Assembly: GCA_035913415.1 (NCBI GenBank)
Contig: JAMIIV010000153.1
Span: 1-27,666, forward strand
Source of the DNA: UBA5070 sp035913415
GTDB lineage: Bacteria > Fibrobacterota > Fibrobacteria > UBA5070
DNA length: 27,666 nt
Reading direction: 5' to 3'
The translations under genes and the position numbers were made by a program. Under the pieces are notes generated by a model that did not search any database, was not told the origin of the DNA, and saw nothing but the letters and a program-made list of their open reading frames with translations. Below, in pieces: positions 1-8,048 of the stretch. Every line of letters starts with the position of its first letter. Within the stretch, counting starts at the first letter, position 1.

Positions 1-232
1 GTGATCCTCTCCAGCCCACAAGGATGGTATCTGGGAATGGTCGCCCGAATCCAACGTGGATGCTCTCTCCCCCGAATGTGGAACTCAAGAATACGGTCGA
101 GTCCAACGTCAATAACGCGACAGAGACGCCCTCGGGGATCTGAGTCCGGCACTCGACGTCGTAGAAGGTGCGCGGCGCGCTGAAGCACCCCGCCAGCAAG
201 ACCGGGAGGATGCTCGTGACCCACAGGCGCAC
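1..232 (-). CDS. Lipoprotein, tandem copy 1 (3' end outside window); candidate immunity protein
   Basis: This is the third lipoprotein in transcription order, cut by the left edge so that only the N-terminal 77 residues are visible. The start is GTG at 232, giving a signal peptide with lipobox LLAGC and mature protein beginning CFSAPRTFYD. The first ~38 residues match copy 2 exactly and the DNA around the start is identical to that copy. From about residue 39 the sequence differs (ALLTLDSTVFLSS against SFREMDSTTFCRSS). No clear Shine-Dalgarno is visible, and an in-frame TTG lies directly before the GTG. Lipidation predicts an envelope location. An immunity role against the phospholipase-like protein encoded upstream is inferred from gene order only. 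Confidence 0.8.
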   Translation of the reverse strand, partial: MRLWVTSILPVLLAGCFSAPRTFYDVECRTQIPEGVSVALLTLDSTVFLSSTFGGESIHVGFGRPFPDTILVGWRGS

Positions 233-335
233 CAATTTGTAACGGCCAGGTTTGGCGCTTTGGGTCCTGAGGACCGGTGTTGGTGGGGGCCAGGATGTTC
301 CCCGTGTGGCCGGGGCGCTGTGCGTGAGCCTGGGG

Positions 336-848
336 TCAATCATCGGGGAAGACGGCGGGGGAGGGTTTCGGGACAAGGTTTCTGCGCAAGGAATCACGGT
401 ACCTCAATCCACCATCGAGACCACATGGCCCATTCAGGATGGATGTGGCTCCGATGTAGACGGTGTGCCTGCAGTCGTATTTGGCGACCTTGCGGGCCTG
501 TACGCGGACGGAGTCCCCGGGGTAGAAGGTGAAGCGCAGGTGGTACTTCTCCTTGCGGGTATTGATGGGCGGCAGGAGGGGCTTCAAGGGAACGACTCGT
601 CGGTACCTTCCGTCCTGTGATCCTCTCCAGGTCACCATCAGGGTATCTGGGAAAGGCCTTCCGAAACCGACTTGGATGCTTTCTGTATCGAAGGAGGAGC
701 GGCAGAACGTGGTTGAATCCATTTCGCGAAACGAGACAGAGACCCCTTCGGGAATCTGAGTCCGGCACTCGACGTCGTAAAAGGTGCGCGGCGCGCTGAA
801 GCACCCCGCCAGCAAGACCGGGAGGATGCTCGTGACCCACAGGCGCAC
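336..848 (-). CDS. Lipoprotein, tandem copy 2; candidate immunity protein
   Basis: 170-residue predicted lipoprotein of no family I recognise. GTG start at 848, signal peptide VRLWVTSILPVLLAGC with the lipid-modified cysteine at residue 16. The mature part has three further cysteines and ends LVPKPSPAVFPDD. The last ~80 residues are almost identical to copy 3 and the first ~38 to copy 1; residues ~39-88 are specific to this copy. The frame stays open upstream to an ATG at 992, but that stretch overlaps the 3' end of copy 3 and would spoil the signal peptide, so I reject it. It lies 103 bp downstream of copy 3, the same spacing as between copies 2 and 1. Probably periplasmic and membrane-anchored; immunity is an inference. 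Confidence 0.85.
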   Translation of the reverse strand: MRLWVTSILPVLLAGCFSAPRTFYDVECRTQIPEGVSVSFREMDSTTFCRSSFDTESIQVGFGRPFPDTLMVTWRGSQDGRYRRVVPLKPLLPPINTRKEKYHLRFTFYPGDSVRVQARKVAKYDCRHTVYIGATSILNGPCGLDGGLRYRDSLRRNLVPKPSPAVFPDD

Positions 849-951
849 CAATTTGTAACGGCCAGGTTTGGCGCTTTGGGTCCTGAGGACCGGTGTTGGT
901 GGGGGCCAGGATGTTCCCCGTGTGGCCGGGGCGCTGTGCGTGAGCCTGGAG

Positions 952-1464
952 TCAATCATCGGGGAAGACGGCGGGGGAGGGTTTCGGGACAAGGTTTCTG
1001 CTCAAGGAATCACCGTACCTCAATCCTCCATCGAGCCCACATGGCCCATTCAGCATGGATGTGGCTCCGATGTAGACGGTGTGCCTGCAGTCGTATTTGG
1101 CGACCTTGCGGGCCTGCACGCGGACGGAGTCCCCGGGGTAGAAGGTGAATCGCAGGTGGTACTTCTCCTTGCGGGGATTGATGGGCGGCAGAAGGGGCTT
1201 CAAGGGAACTGTGCGCTGGTACTCTCGAAGCATGGAGCCCATCCACCAGACGATCATTGTGTCGGGGAGGAGTACCCCATTGCCTACGGTGATGCTTTCG
1301 ATTCCGAAGGTCGAATGATTGAATATCGAAGAATCCATCCTCATGAAGGATACGGATACCCCTTCGGGGATTTGCGTACGGCATTCCAGGTCGAAGAAGG
1401 TGCGCGGCGCGCTGAAGCACCCCGCCAGCAAGAGGGGCAGAAAGCCGAGGAGGGCGAGTTTCAT
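952..1464 (-). CDS. Lipoprotein, tandem copy 3, translationally coupled to the effector-like gene
   Basis: 170-residue lipoprotein with ATG at 1464. The signal peptide MKLALLGFLPLLLAGC differs from the other copies up to the lipobox, after which CFSAPRTFFDLEC realigns with them. The C-terminal ~80 residues (from VPLKPLLPPIN to PSPAVFPDD) are nearly identical to copy 2, while the middle (~39-88) diverges. Its ATG overlaps the TGA of the upstream phospholipase-like gene (ATGA), so the two are probably co-translated. This is the usual arrangement of a type VI effector and its cognate immunity gene, and Tle-family lipase immunity proteins are often periplasmic lipoproteins. The immunity assignment rests on this context and not on recognised homology. 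Confidence 0.88.
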   Translation of the reverse strand: MKLALLGFLPLLLAGCFSAPRTFFDLECRTQIPEGVSVSFMRMDSSIFNHSTFGIESITVGNGVLLPDTMIVWWMGSMLREYQRTVPLKPLLPPINPRKEKYHLRFTFYPGDSVRVQARKVAKYDCRHTVYIGATSMLNGPCGLDGGLRYGDSLSRNLVPKPSPAVFPDD

Positions 1465-4280
1465 TCGTTGCGGCCGCCGAAGAAGACGATCCGCTGGCGG
1501 TTTCCCTGGTCTAACATGTATCGCGAGTCGTGTATGTAGTGTGCGACGCAAGTGCGAAACTCCTCGAACGTGGGCGCGAGCAATTCCTCCAGAACCTCCG
1601 GTCGATTGGTGTGCTGTTGGTACTGAAAGATGGGGTGCGATGGCGGGAGTTTTTCGAACGATGGTCTGCGGGGCGTTTCTATTTCGCCAACGCTCTTCCA
1701 CTTCATCCCCGCCCTGCGGGTCCGCTCGATCATGACCCACAGAGCAATGCGAGACAGGCTGTTGTCGAGTTTGTGCACGGCGGGTTCGGGAGGCGCCTGG
1801 GTTTGGGCCTCGGGCAGGCGCGTCTTGTCCCCGGCGGCTTGTTCCTTGCGCCGGCGTTCGAATTCCACCCAAGCCGGATCCTTTTGCTTCATCCGTTCGA
1901 TCACCTGCTGGCGCGATTCGGGGTCGTTCGTGCAGAGATCACGGGGCGTGGCTCCGCGCGCAAGTCTTGTCTGCAGGGTGCGCTGCACGTATTCGGAGAT
2001 CGTCTCTCCGGTCCGGTGGGGCAGCGGCGGCATGGCGGGAATCCATTCCGCAGGGCCGTAGCCTCCACCGACATCGGCATGAACCCCGGGTAGGATCCAT
2101 TCTTCCCAGGCGTTTTCGGGTTTGCTTGTTTTGGGAAGCTCTGTGCGATTCCTGCACTCCTCCCAGCCCTCGGCCGAAGTCATCGCGCCTCCATCATAGA
2201 ACACTGGCAACTTGGAGACGACAGGCAAATCGGAGAGGATGGGCCAGGGGGTGTCGACTTCCTTACCGGGCGTAGGGCAACGGATGCTCCACAGGTCGAA
2301 TGCGCCTCGGACCTCCAGTTGGGAGATCAGGTGGATCACCTTGTCGACGCGGGTGGGCCGGACGAACACGTCGAACGTCGACAGGAATTTCCGGTATTCG
2401 AGGTTCAGGTCGTAGTCGACGGCATTGCCGGCCAAACCCACGGAAACGACCGTATCGAACAGCCCCATGAGATCGACGTTGAAGGAAATGTCTTGGAGTT
2501 GGAATTTTTGACGCCACTGGGGATCATGGAGCCGATTGACGAAGACGCGCGCGGCAGCCGCACCGCGACTGAAGCCGAACACGCGCAGGCGAAGGTTCGC
2601 TCCGGGGTAGCGTGTGACCATGTCGCGCAAATACTTGAACCCCAGATTGATTCGGTCATCGAGCCCCCACCCGAGGCCTTGTTCGAGAAGTTCCCATCCT
2701 CCGGTGGTGCCGATGCCGTCGATGTAGTGTTTGTCCCGGCAGACCTCGCCGACGATCTCCTTGGGGTGGAGCTCGTAAAGCTTCGCCACGTTGGTCTCGG
2801 TGCCTGATTGGAGGTCGCGTCGAAGGTTGTTTCCGGTGCCGTCGAAGAAGATGCCGAGCTCGAGGGTCTGGATCTTCGATGCGAGGGTGCCTCCGGGGGC
2901 GACCAGAGGGATCGGGCGGCGCTCGTAGAGGCTCGGGTCGAGGGTGGGGTCTTGGGGCGCTCCCACGGGTTCCCCAGGCGGCGTTTCCTGCAGGCGTGGA
3001 GCCGACCCCGCTGTGAAGACCTGAATCACGACGGATGTGTTTTCGAGGGGAGAACCGTACCCACAATGGTCTCGCCCACAGGCGAAAACTCCCCGCGGTC
3101 CGGGGCCGAGTTCGGGAACTGGCCAGAAGGGCGTAGTCCCTGCGCCTCTTCCAAGACGTTCATGGAGGAGTGCGTGCAGGACCCGAAGGGCTGCGTTCCA
3201 GGTGCGCGGCCCGCAGATTCCGTCCTCTGCCAGCTCGGTCTGCAGGCGCTCGTTCGCCTCCCGTTGGAACCTCGCGATGGCCGACTTGGTCTTCGGGCCC
3301 AAGATGCCGTCGATGGCCCCGGGGTCGCATGGCCACGCGCAGGCTCGATGGAGGTCGGCGAGGAACCCTTGGACGTCACGGGTCGCGAAGTGCTTGCCCG
3401 AAAGGGTTTCCCAGGCCCGGTGATCCTGGGCTAGGATTGCATGAATCGCCCGAGCACGAAGGTTGGATAGACTGCGGTCTTCCGTGGCGCTCCCACCCGT
3501 GCGCGCATGCCCCGTGCATACCATCATCTGCGGAAGTTCCCTGCGCGAGAACAAGAAGGCAGCCACATCGGCGAGATCTCGAAGCAGTTGGGCGTTTGCT
3601 CCCAGACGCGGGAAACAGCTCTCCGCGAGGAAAATGCCGTGCTGTGCGGTGTCGCCGCCGCCTATGTCGCGGAAGTGGGCGATGGTGACTAGCGGCACCT
3701 CGATGGTTTGGCTGAAAAGCGGTTCGGGAGCCTCCATATGACGTGCTTCGATCTGAAAACGGACGCGCTCCCCGATCCGGGAATGCCCCATGGCGATGAG
3801 GTGCCCCTTGGCCGTCACGGTATGCGCAGACGCGTCGGAACTGGGAAAGCCTTCCCGATTCGCCCAGATGCGATGGGTCTCGTCCTTCCCGTCGCGGGTC
3901 TCCGTCATGTGCAGGGAGAAAAAGACGCGGCGCGTCTTGCCGGGAGCGAAGCGTCGGACGTCTACCGCCATCTCAAAGGGCTCGTGCAGCCGCAATTGGT
4001 CGGGTGGCGTCAGGAAACGGCAATTGGACAACACGACGGCGACGGGGGGCACCAGGGGCTTGGGGGCGGGGGGCGCGCAGGAGGATCCTTCTGGCCAGGG
4101 GTCGTTTTCGCGGACCTTGCGCAGGTAGTCGGGATCGACGGCAGGACGTGGTGGCGCGGCGGCGGTGGGAAAGCGCACCTCTCCGACGGGCTTGCCGTGA
4201 AAACGGTCGAGCAGGGAGCTGCCGTCGAAAGGGCGGGAGCCACCGAAGGGGGAGGGCGATCCGAAGGGCGAGGAGGGCAT
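1461..4280 (-). CDS. OmpA-like / peptidoglycan-binding / DUF2235 (Tle1-type phospholipase) effector-like protein
   Basis: 939-residue multidomain protein. Residues 1-75 are low-complexity and Pro/Ser-rich. Residues ~78-205 look like a beta-sandwich. Residues ~210-290 are OmpA-like (GHARTGGS, then LSNLRARAIHAIL). Residues ~300-375 are a peptidoglycan-binding domain (DGILGPKTKSAIARFQ). From ~470 to ~910 lies a DUF2235 alpha/beta-hydrolase domain: FFDGTGNN, nucleophile elbow GFSRGA with Ser571, LFDTV with Asp609, and PGVHADVGGGY with His734. DUF2235 is the domain of Tle1 type VI lipase effectors, phospholipases that act on target-cell membranes. The ATG at 4280 has GGAG about 8 bases upstream; a longer in-frame extension to 5117 runs antiparallel in another frame through the upstream gene and is rejected. 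The stop overlaps the first lipoprotein gene. No secretion apparatus gene lies in this window. Confidence 0.88.
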   Translation of the reverse strand: MPSSPFGSPSPFGGSRPFDGSSLLDRFHGKPVGEVRFPTAAAPPRPAVDPDYLRKVRENDPWPEGSSCAPPAPKPLVPPVAVVLSNCRFLTPPDQLRLHEPFEMAVDVRRFAPGKTRRVFFSLHMTETRDGKDETHRIWANREGFPSSDASAHTVTAKGHLIAMGHSRIGERVRFQIEARHMEAPEPLFSQTIEVPLVTIAHFRDIGGGDTAQHGIFLAESCFPRLGANAQLLRDLADVAAFLFSRRELPQMMVCTGHARTGGSATEDRSLSNLRARAIHAILAQDHRAWETLSGKHFATRDVQGFLADLHRACAWPCDPGAIDGILGPKTKSAIARFQREANERLQTELAEDGICGPRTWNAALRVLHALLHERLGRGAGTTPFWPVPELGPGPRGVFACGRDHCGYGSPLENTSVVIQVFTAGSAPRLQETPPGEPVGAPQDPTLDPSLYERRPIPLVAPGGTLASKIQTLELGIFFDGTGNNLRRDLQSGTETNVAKLYELHPKEIVGEVCRDKHYIDGIGTTGGWELLEQGLGWGLDDRINLGFKYLRDMVTRYPGANLRLRVFGFSRGAAAARVFVNRLHDPQWRQKFQLQDISFNVDLMGLFDTVVSVGLAGNAVDYDLNLEYRKFLSTFDVFVRPTRVDKVIHLISQLEVRGAFDLWSIRCPTPGKEVDTPWPILSDLPVVSKLPVFYDGGAMTSAEGWEECRNRTELPKTSKPENAWEEWILPGVHADVGGGYGPAEWIPAMPPLPHRTGETISEYVQRTLQTRLARGATPRDLCTNDPESRQQVIERMKQKDPAWVEFERRRKEQAAGDKTRLPEAQTQAPPEPAVHKLDNSLSRIALWVMIERTRRAGMKWKSVGEIETPRRPSFEKLPPSHPIFQYQQHTNRPEVLEELLAPTFEEFRTCVAHYIHDSRYMLDQGNRQRIVFFGGRNE

Positions 4281-4507
4281 GCGAGGCTCCGGGCGAAGTG
4301 GAAACCGAAATGTAACAGGCTCCCCGAGTGCAGTTTTTCCCGCCCGCGCGGTCAGGTCACCGGAGGTCAAGGACCGATCTTTGCGGCGAGCCAGCACCTC
4401 GAGCCAGCTTGAACCTCCGTGGCGTCGTCTCCTGCTTGGTCCCGGTCCGTCGCTTGATGCCCTGGGCTCTTCTCGTGACCGCCGGCGTGGCTGACGTGTG
4501 CCTCCAG

Positions 4508-5323
4508 TCAGGGCGCCAGGGAGGAACTGTACCCGGAAGGGGAGAGGGTATCGGGCCGGAAGGTTGTTGTGGAGCCGTTGCCCGTGTGGATGTCCAGGAT
4601 GGGGCCGCGCAGTTCCAGGCGTCCGATGGCACTGATCACGGGCTGCTCCAGGAGGGCGACGGATCGGCCCGTGGCGGGATCGAGGGCGCAGGCACTGTTC
4701 CATCCCAGCCAATAGGCGCGCAGGGGGGAAACCGACCATTGCAGTTCGACCACCGGACCCGCCCTCAGGCGGAATCGAAGCGTACGGAGGGTGTCGTGGA
4801 ACAGGATGCCGAGTGGGCTGTGCGCGATCTCGAACCTGGGAGTGCTGCCGGGCGAGGGGGCGAGGGTGTCGATTTGTTGGATGGGACAATCCGGAGGAGG
4901 GGGGACCGGATGTGGCGGCGCGCGAAAGGGGGTGGGCGCTGGGCGCGAGGCACGGGTCGGTGCGGCTTGGGGGCGGGGGCGGCGCAGCGCGAAGGTCGTG
5001 GTATCGGCAGCCCCCGGCCGGTACATGACCAGAGACGTATCGGTGAGTTCGACGATCCGCCAGGTCTCGAGCGCCTTGAGATGCAGGACGAGGGCGGAAT
5101 CGGCGCGCAGTCGCCAAGACCCGCGGTGATGGTTCGCGGGAGGGGAGAAACTCCGGAACGACCCGTCGCTGGACAGGTGCAGGCGCAGCGAGTCCTTCCA
5201 GGGACGGATTCCGTCAGACGTCGATTTCGAGACCGCGGTCCAGGACCGACACAGCCCCGGCAACAGCGGAGTGTGGGGAGGCGCGAGCAGAGCGCCCGCA
5301 AGCACGAGGGAATCGATCAACAT
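4508..5323 (-). CDS. Secreted protein with lipocalin-like N-terminal half and proline-rich hinge
   Basis: 271-residue protein with an N-terminal hydrophobic stretch (LVLAGALLAPP) that may be a signal peptide. Residues ~30-115 resemble a small lipocalin-type beta-barrel repeat: GSWRLRADSALVLHL is followed by ETWRIVELTDTSLVMYR, the usual 'G-W-L..., I..LTD.TLVL' pattern. A Pro/Arg-rich linker (~118-150) leads to a second beta-rich region of unknown type. The start ATG at 5323 has no obvious ribosome site but lies 19 bp after the membrane-protein gene, so co-transcription is likely. A 227-bp spacer, in which I see no gene or clear terminator, separates it from the effector-like gene downstream. 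Function unknown. Confidence 0.72.
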   Translation of the reverse strand: MLIDSLVLAGALLAPPHTPLLPGLCRSWTAVSKSTSDGIRPWKDSLRLHLSSDGSFRSFSPPANHHRGSWRLRADSALVLHLKALETWRIVELTDTSLVMYRPGAADTTTFALRRPRPQAAPTRASRPAPTPFRAPPHPVPPPPDCPIQQIDTLAPSPGSTPRFEIAHSPLGILFHDTLRTLRFRLRAGPVVELQWSVSPLRAYWLGWNSACALDPATGRSVALLEQPVISAIGRLELRGPILDIHTGNGSTTTFRPDTLSPSGYSSSLAP

Positions 5324-5342
5324 GGCGGGGGCACCGTACGGT

Positions 5343-6044
5343 TCAGGTGGGGCGCGAGATCATCCTCGAGGCCAGCAATGCCAGCAGGCCCAGGGCGGAA
5401 AGCGAGACCACCAGCCCGATCAGGGCCGTGGTGCCGGCGGTGCCTTCGCGCAGCGCCGTCGAGAGGTCTCCGGCCGATAGGCCCGCCCAGGTGAGCAAGG
5501 TCAACCGGGGCAGGATTCCCAGGGTGGTGGCGGCGAGATAGGCCATGGGGCGGATGGTGCTCGCCGAGAGGAGGGCGTTGGTCCAGGCGAAGGTCGAGAC
5601 GGGGGCGATGCGAAGCAAGGTGGCGACGGGGAAGGAGCGCGCTTCCAGTCGTTGCACGATGTCGTGGGCGGCGGAGTGGCGTTCCAGGAGCAGACGGGCT
5701 TCGCTCCGGAAGAAGCGCCGGATCAGCAGGAAGCCGGGAAGCGACGCCAGGACCAGGCCAGGGAACAGAACGGCGGCGCCGCTCCATCCGAAGAGGGCGC
5801 CACAGGCGAGCATGGTGGTGTTGGAGGGAATCATCCCCAAGGCCATGCCGGGCAGCGCAATCAGCAGGAACAGGTCCATAGGCACCTTGTGCCCGGTGAG
5901 AAGACCCGCCAGCACGGCTCCGGTTCCGAGGATGCTCAAGACCGGTCCGGCGGCGAGGTGTAGCCCCAGAAGGATCCGCGCGATGCGGCCGGAGGCGGTG
6001 ACGGATTCTGGGGCCGGCGGGTTCGATGATCTGGATTCGAGCAT
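5343..6044 (-). CDS. TVP38/TMEM64 (DedA-like, SNARE-associated) membrane protein
   Basis: 233-residue integral membrane protein from ATG at 6044. It has several hydrophobic helices, and the conserved core shows ALPGMALGMIPSNTTMLACGALFG followed by a re-entrant segment (LASLPGFLLIRRFF). The second half carries FPVATLLRIAPVSTFAWTNALLSAS and an LGILPRLTLL segment. This matches the 'SNARE-associated' domain of TVP38/DedA proteins, which act in the inner membrane, some members as lipid scramblases or flippases; the substrate cannot be told here. The frame is open to 6116, but the extra 24 residues lack features, so the internal ATG is preferred. It diverges from the SpmA-SpmB gene; the 175-bp gap (6045-6219) should hold both promoters, though I see no convincing boxes. 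Confidence 0.82.
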   Translation of the reverse strand: MLESRSSNPPAPESVTASGRIARILLGLHLAAGPVLSILGTGAVLAGLLTGHKVPMDLFLLIALPGMALGMIPSNTTMLACGALFGWSGAAVLFPGLVLASLPGFLLIRRFFRSEARLLLERHSAAHDIVQRLEARSFPVATLLRIAPVSTFAWTNALLSASTIRPMAYLAATTLGILPRLTLLTWAGLSAGDLSTALREGTAGTTALIGLVVSLSALGLLALLASRMISRPT

Positions 6045-6219
6045 GGAGACGCCCAAGGTACAACCTTGGATGATTCGCCACCCCGCCACCCGCGGGACGA
6101 AGGATGCAGCGGGCACCGGAGGGGGCGCGGAATGCCCGAACGCGAGGACCTACCTTTGGGGACCCACCACCGACCTGCGCCCTTGGCGGCGCCCGGACCA
6201 CCCGACCGGGAAGGAACCC

Positions 6220-7452
6220 ATGATCCTCAACTACGTATGGCTCGGCCTGTTCCTGAGTGCGGGCCTCTTCGGCACGGTCCGTTTCCTCACTGGCGCGGAT
6301 CCGTTGGTGTTCCCCGCCATGGCCCAGGCCACCTTCGATTCGGCCAAGACCGCCTTCGAGATTTCCATCGGTCTGGTGGGCACCCTCACCCTCTGGATGG
6401 GTCTCATGCGCGTGGGCGAAAAGGCAGGCGCCATCCAGATCGTCTCGCGCCTGCTGGCCCCGCTGCTGCGGCGCATGTTCCCCGGGCTTCCCACCGACCA
6501 CCCCGCGTCGGGCTCCATGGTGCTCAACTTCGCGGCCAACTTCCTGGGCCTGGACAACGCCGCCACGCCCGCCGGCATCAAGGCCATGAAAGAACTGGAA
6601 ACGCTCAATCCCCACCCGGGAACCGCCACCAACCACCAGATCATGTTCATGGCCCTGCACGCGGCCAGCCTGACCATGTTCCCCGTCAGCATCATGGCCA
6701 TCCGCGCCGCCGCCGGCGCCGCCAACCCCGCCGACATCTTCCTGCCGTTGCTCATCGCCAGTTTCTGTTCGGCCCTGGGCGCGTTCCTCTCCATCGCCTT
6801 CGTGCAGAAGATCTCGCTGCGCGATCCGGTGCTCCTGTCCATGATCGGCGGTGCCGTCGCCCTCCTGGGCGGCGTGGTCGCTTTGGTGGCCACGCTGCCC
6901 CACGAGGCCGTCCAGAAATTGTCTTCGGTGGGCGGCACCTTCCTGCTGGTCGCCGCCATCCTGTGGTTCCTGATCCTGGCCACCATCCGCCGCGTGAACG
7001 CCTGGGACGCCTTCGGCGAAGGCGCCAAAGACGGGTTCTCCACGGCCATCTCGCTGGTGCCGTTCATGGTGGGCATCCTGGTGGCAGTGGGCATGTTCCG
7101 CGCTTCGGGAGGCATGGCCTACCTGGTCGACATCCTGTGGGGCATCCTTTCGTGGACCGGCATGCCGCAAGATGGCGTGGGCGCCATCCCCACCATGCTG
7201 ATGAAGCCCCTCTCCGGCGGTGGCGCACGCGGGCTCACGGTGGATGCCATGAAGACCTACGGCGTCGATTCCTTCGCGGGGCGCCTATCGAGCATCCTCC
7301 AGGGCAGCACCGACACCACCCTCTACGTGTTGGCCCTCTACGCCGGCGCTGTGGGCCTGCGCAACACCCGCCACGCCCTTCCCTGCATGCTCATCGCCGA
7401 CCTCTGCGGCTTCGCCGGCGCCTTCCTGATGGCCATCCTGTTCTTCACTTGA
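6220..7452 (+). CDS. SpmA-SpmB fused spore-maturation-type membrane protein (two Gate domains)
   Basis: 410-residue polytopic membrane protein with two nucleoside-recognition ('Gate') domains in tandem. The first (~35-190) corresponds to SpmA, with LNFAANFLGLDNAATPAGIKAMKEL and HAASLTMFPVSIMAIR. The second (~250-405) corresponds to SpmB, with DAFGEGAKDGFSTAISLVPFMVGI, a PLSGGGARGL stretch and STDTTLYVLALYAGAVG. SpmA and SpmB are separate proteins needed for spore core dehydration in Bacillus; fused versions occur in non-sporulating bacteria, where the role is unclear and transport is only suggested. The ATG at 6220 has AAGGA about 6 bases upstream. The frame is open to 5545 but upstream residues are low-complexity antisense sequence. 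Confidence 0.9.
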   Translation: MILNYVWLGLFLSAGLFGTVRFLTGADPLVFPAMAQATFDSAKTAFEISIGLVGTLTLWMGLMRVGEKAGAIQIVSRLLAPLLRRMFPGLPTDHPASGSMVLNFAANFLGLDNAATPAGIKAMKELETLNPHPGTATNHQIMFMALHAASLTMFPVSIMAIRAAAGAANPADIFLPLLIASFCSALGAFLSIAFVQKISLRDPVLLSMIGGAVALLGGVVALVATLPHEAVQKLSSVGGTFLLVAAILWFLILATIRRVNAWDAFGEGAKDGFSTAISLVPFMVGILVAVGMFRASGGMAYLVDILWGILSWTGMPQDGVGAIPTMLMKPLSGGGARGLTVDAMKTYGVDSFAGRLSSILQGSTDTTLYVLALYAGAVGLRNTRHALPCMLIADLCGFAGAFLMAILFFT

Positions 7453-7459
7453 ACCTTCC

Positions 7460-7489
7460 GGGCGCCTCCCCGGTGCCCCGGGGTCGCCC
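7460..7489 (+). terminator. GC-rich hairpin just after the SpmA-SpmB stop
   Basis: Eight bases after the TGA, GGGCG...CCCCGG pairs with CCGGGG...CGCCC around a short loop with a small internal bulge. There is no T-run afterwards, so it is at best a weak or Rho-assisted terminator. The rest of 7490-7630 is GC-rich, without a gene I can support; a second imperfect hairpin (CCCTGAGGC/GCCTTGAGGG) lies at about 7605-7626. Confidence 0.35.
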
Positions 7490-7640
7490 TCCCTCCGGGC
7501 TCGGGCGTGCGCCCTCGGTGCCGGATCCCCACCGTCGCTGTCAACCCGCTCCGGCACCCGCCGAGCGGCGTCCCTCGGTCCGGCTGGCGCGTCGTATGCG
7601 GACTCCCTGAGGCAAGCCTTGAGGGGGCTACCTCTCTCAT

Positions 7641-7742
7641 AGAATTTTGATATTTCAACACTACGTTAACATATCATAATCGCCTAAACACCCATATAGA
7701 GACGCAATAACGTTATGTTGTGAATTGGATAGGGGGGTGAGT
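7641..7742 (+). promoter_or_regulatory. AT-rich promoter/operator island upstream of hipBA
   Basis: The base composition drops abruptly from GC-rich to AT-rich for about 90 bp before hipB. A possible -35 box TTGATA is at 7647-7652, with -10-like TATCAT/CATAAT at 7672-7680, spacing longer than ideal. Two palindromes share ACGTTA: GTTAAC at 7665-7670 (within ACGTTAAC from 7663) and ATAACGTTAT at 7707-7716. HipB proteins autorepress their operon through palindromic operators, so these are candidate HipB sites. The hipB ribosome site GGGGGGTGA is at 7731-7739. Confidence 0.5.
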
Positions 7743-8048
7743 ATGGCTTTCAGGACCATCGAACAGATCGAAGCCATCCTTGGCGACAAGATCCGAAGCT
7801 ACAGGCTCCACTTGAACCTGTCCCAAGCCGCGGTTGCGTCCAAGGCGGGCGTCAGCCTTCCTGTCATCATCCGCATGGAGCAGGGGGAGCGAACGACGCT
7901 CCACGCCTTCATCGCCGTCGTCAAGGCCCTCCAGCTCGAAGGCTGGTTTGACACCTTCGCTCCCATCGCCACGGTCGATCCGCTCAACCTGGTCAACGAG
8001 AATCCCCGCCAGCGCGCCAGCAAGAAGAGGCCCCGAAGTGGCTCGTAA
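7743..8048 (+). CDS. hipB: HipB-type antitoxin, Cro/C1-type HTH
   Basis: 101-residue protein with an XRE-family helix-turn-helix at ~10-65: LGDKIRSYRLHLNLSQAAVASKAGVS, then LPVIIRMEQGERTTLHAFIAVVKAL, the typical 'LSQ..lA...GVS...I...E.G' layout. The tail (RQRASKKRPRSGS) is basic. It lies directly before a hipA-like gene and overlaps it by 11 bp, so it is assigned as the HipB antitoxin/autorepressor. It would bind the kinase and repress its own promoter; this follows from the family and is not visible directly. I chose ATG 7743, preceded by a G-rich ribosome site; in-frame GTG 7737 and TTG 7725 are possible alternatives. Confidence 0.87.
   Translation: MAFRTIEQIEAILGDKIRSYRLHLNLSQAAVASKAGVSLPVIIRMEQGERTTLHAFIAVVKALQLEGWFDTFAPIATVDPLNLVNENPRQRASKKRPRSGS

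Larger units (their letters stand above)
1..1232. repeat. Tandem 616-bp duplication with diverged core
   Basis: Positions 1-616 and 617-1232 are two direct copies offset by exactly 616 bp. Within each unit, a block of ~470 bp (about 121-592 and 737-1208) is almost identical. It covers the 3' third of one lipoprotein gene, the 103-bp spacer and the 5' end of the next gene. The remaining ~145 bp (about 1-120 and 617-736) encodes the central part of the lipoprotein and is clearly diverged. Strongly conserved flanks around a variable core suggest recent duplication or gene conversion of the flanks, with diversification or exchange of the core. Confidence 0.92.

Noticed and set aside
336..992. Longer ATG start at 992 for lipoprotein copy 2
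   Set aside because: The extra residues come from the 3' end of copy 3 and the spacer, and would place the signal peptide internally.
4281..5117. In-frame 5' extension of the effector-like gene
   Set aside because: It runs through the opposite frame of the lipocalin-like protein gene and is Arg/Pro-rich; GGAG and the ATG at 4280 give a good start.
6066..7610. Plus-strand open frame of 514 codons in another frame of the SpmA-SpmB gene
   Set aside because: The product is Arg/Pro/His-rich without any motif, and the SpmA-SpmB frame explains the region.
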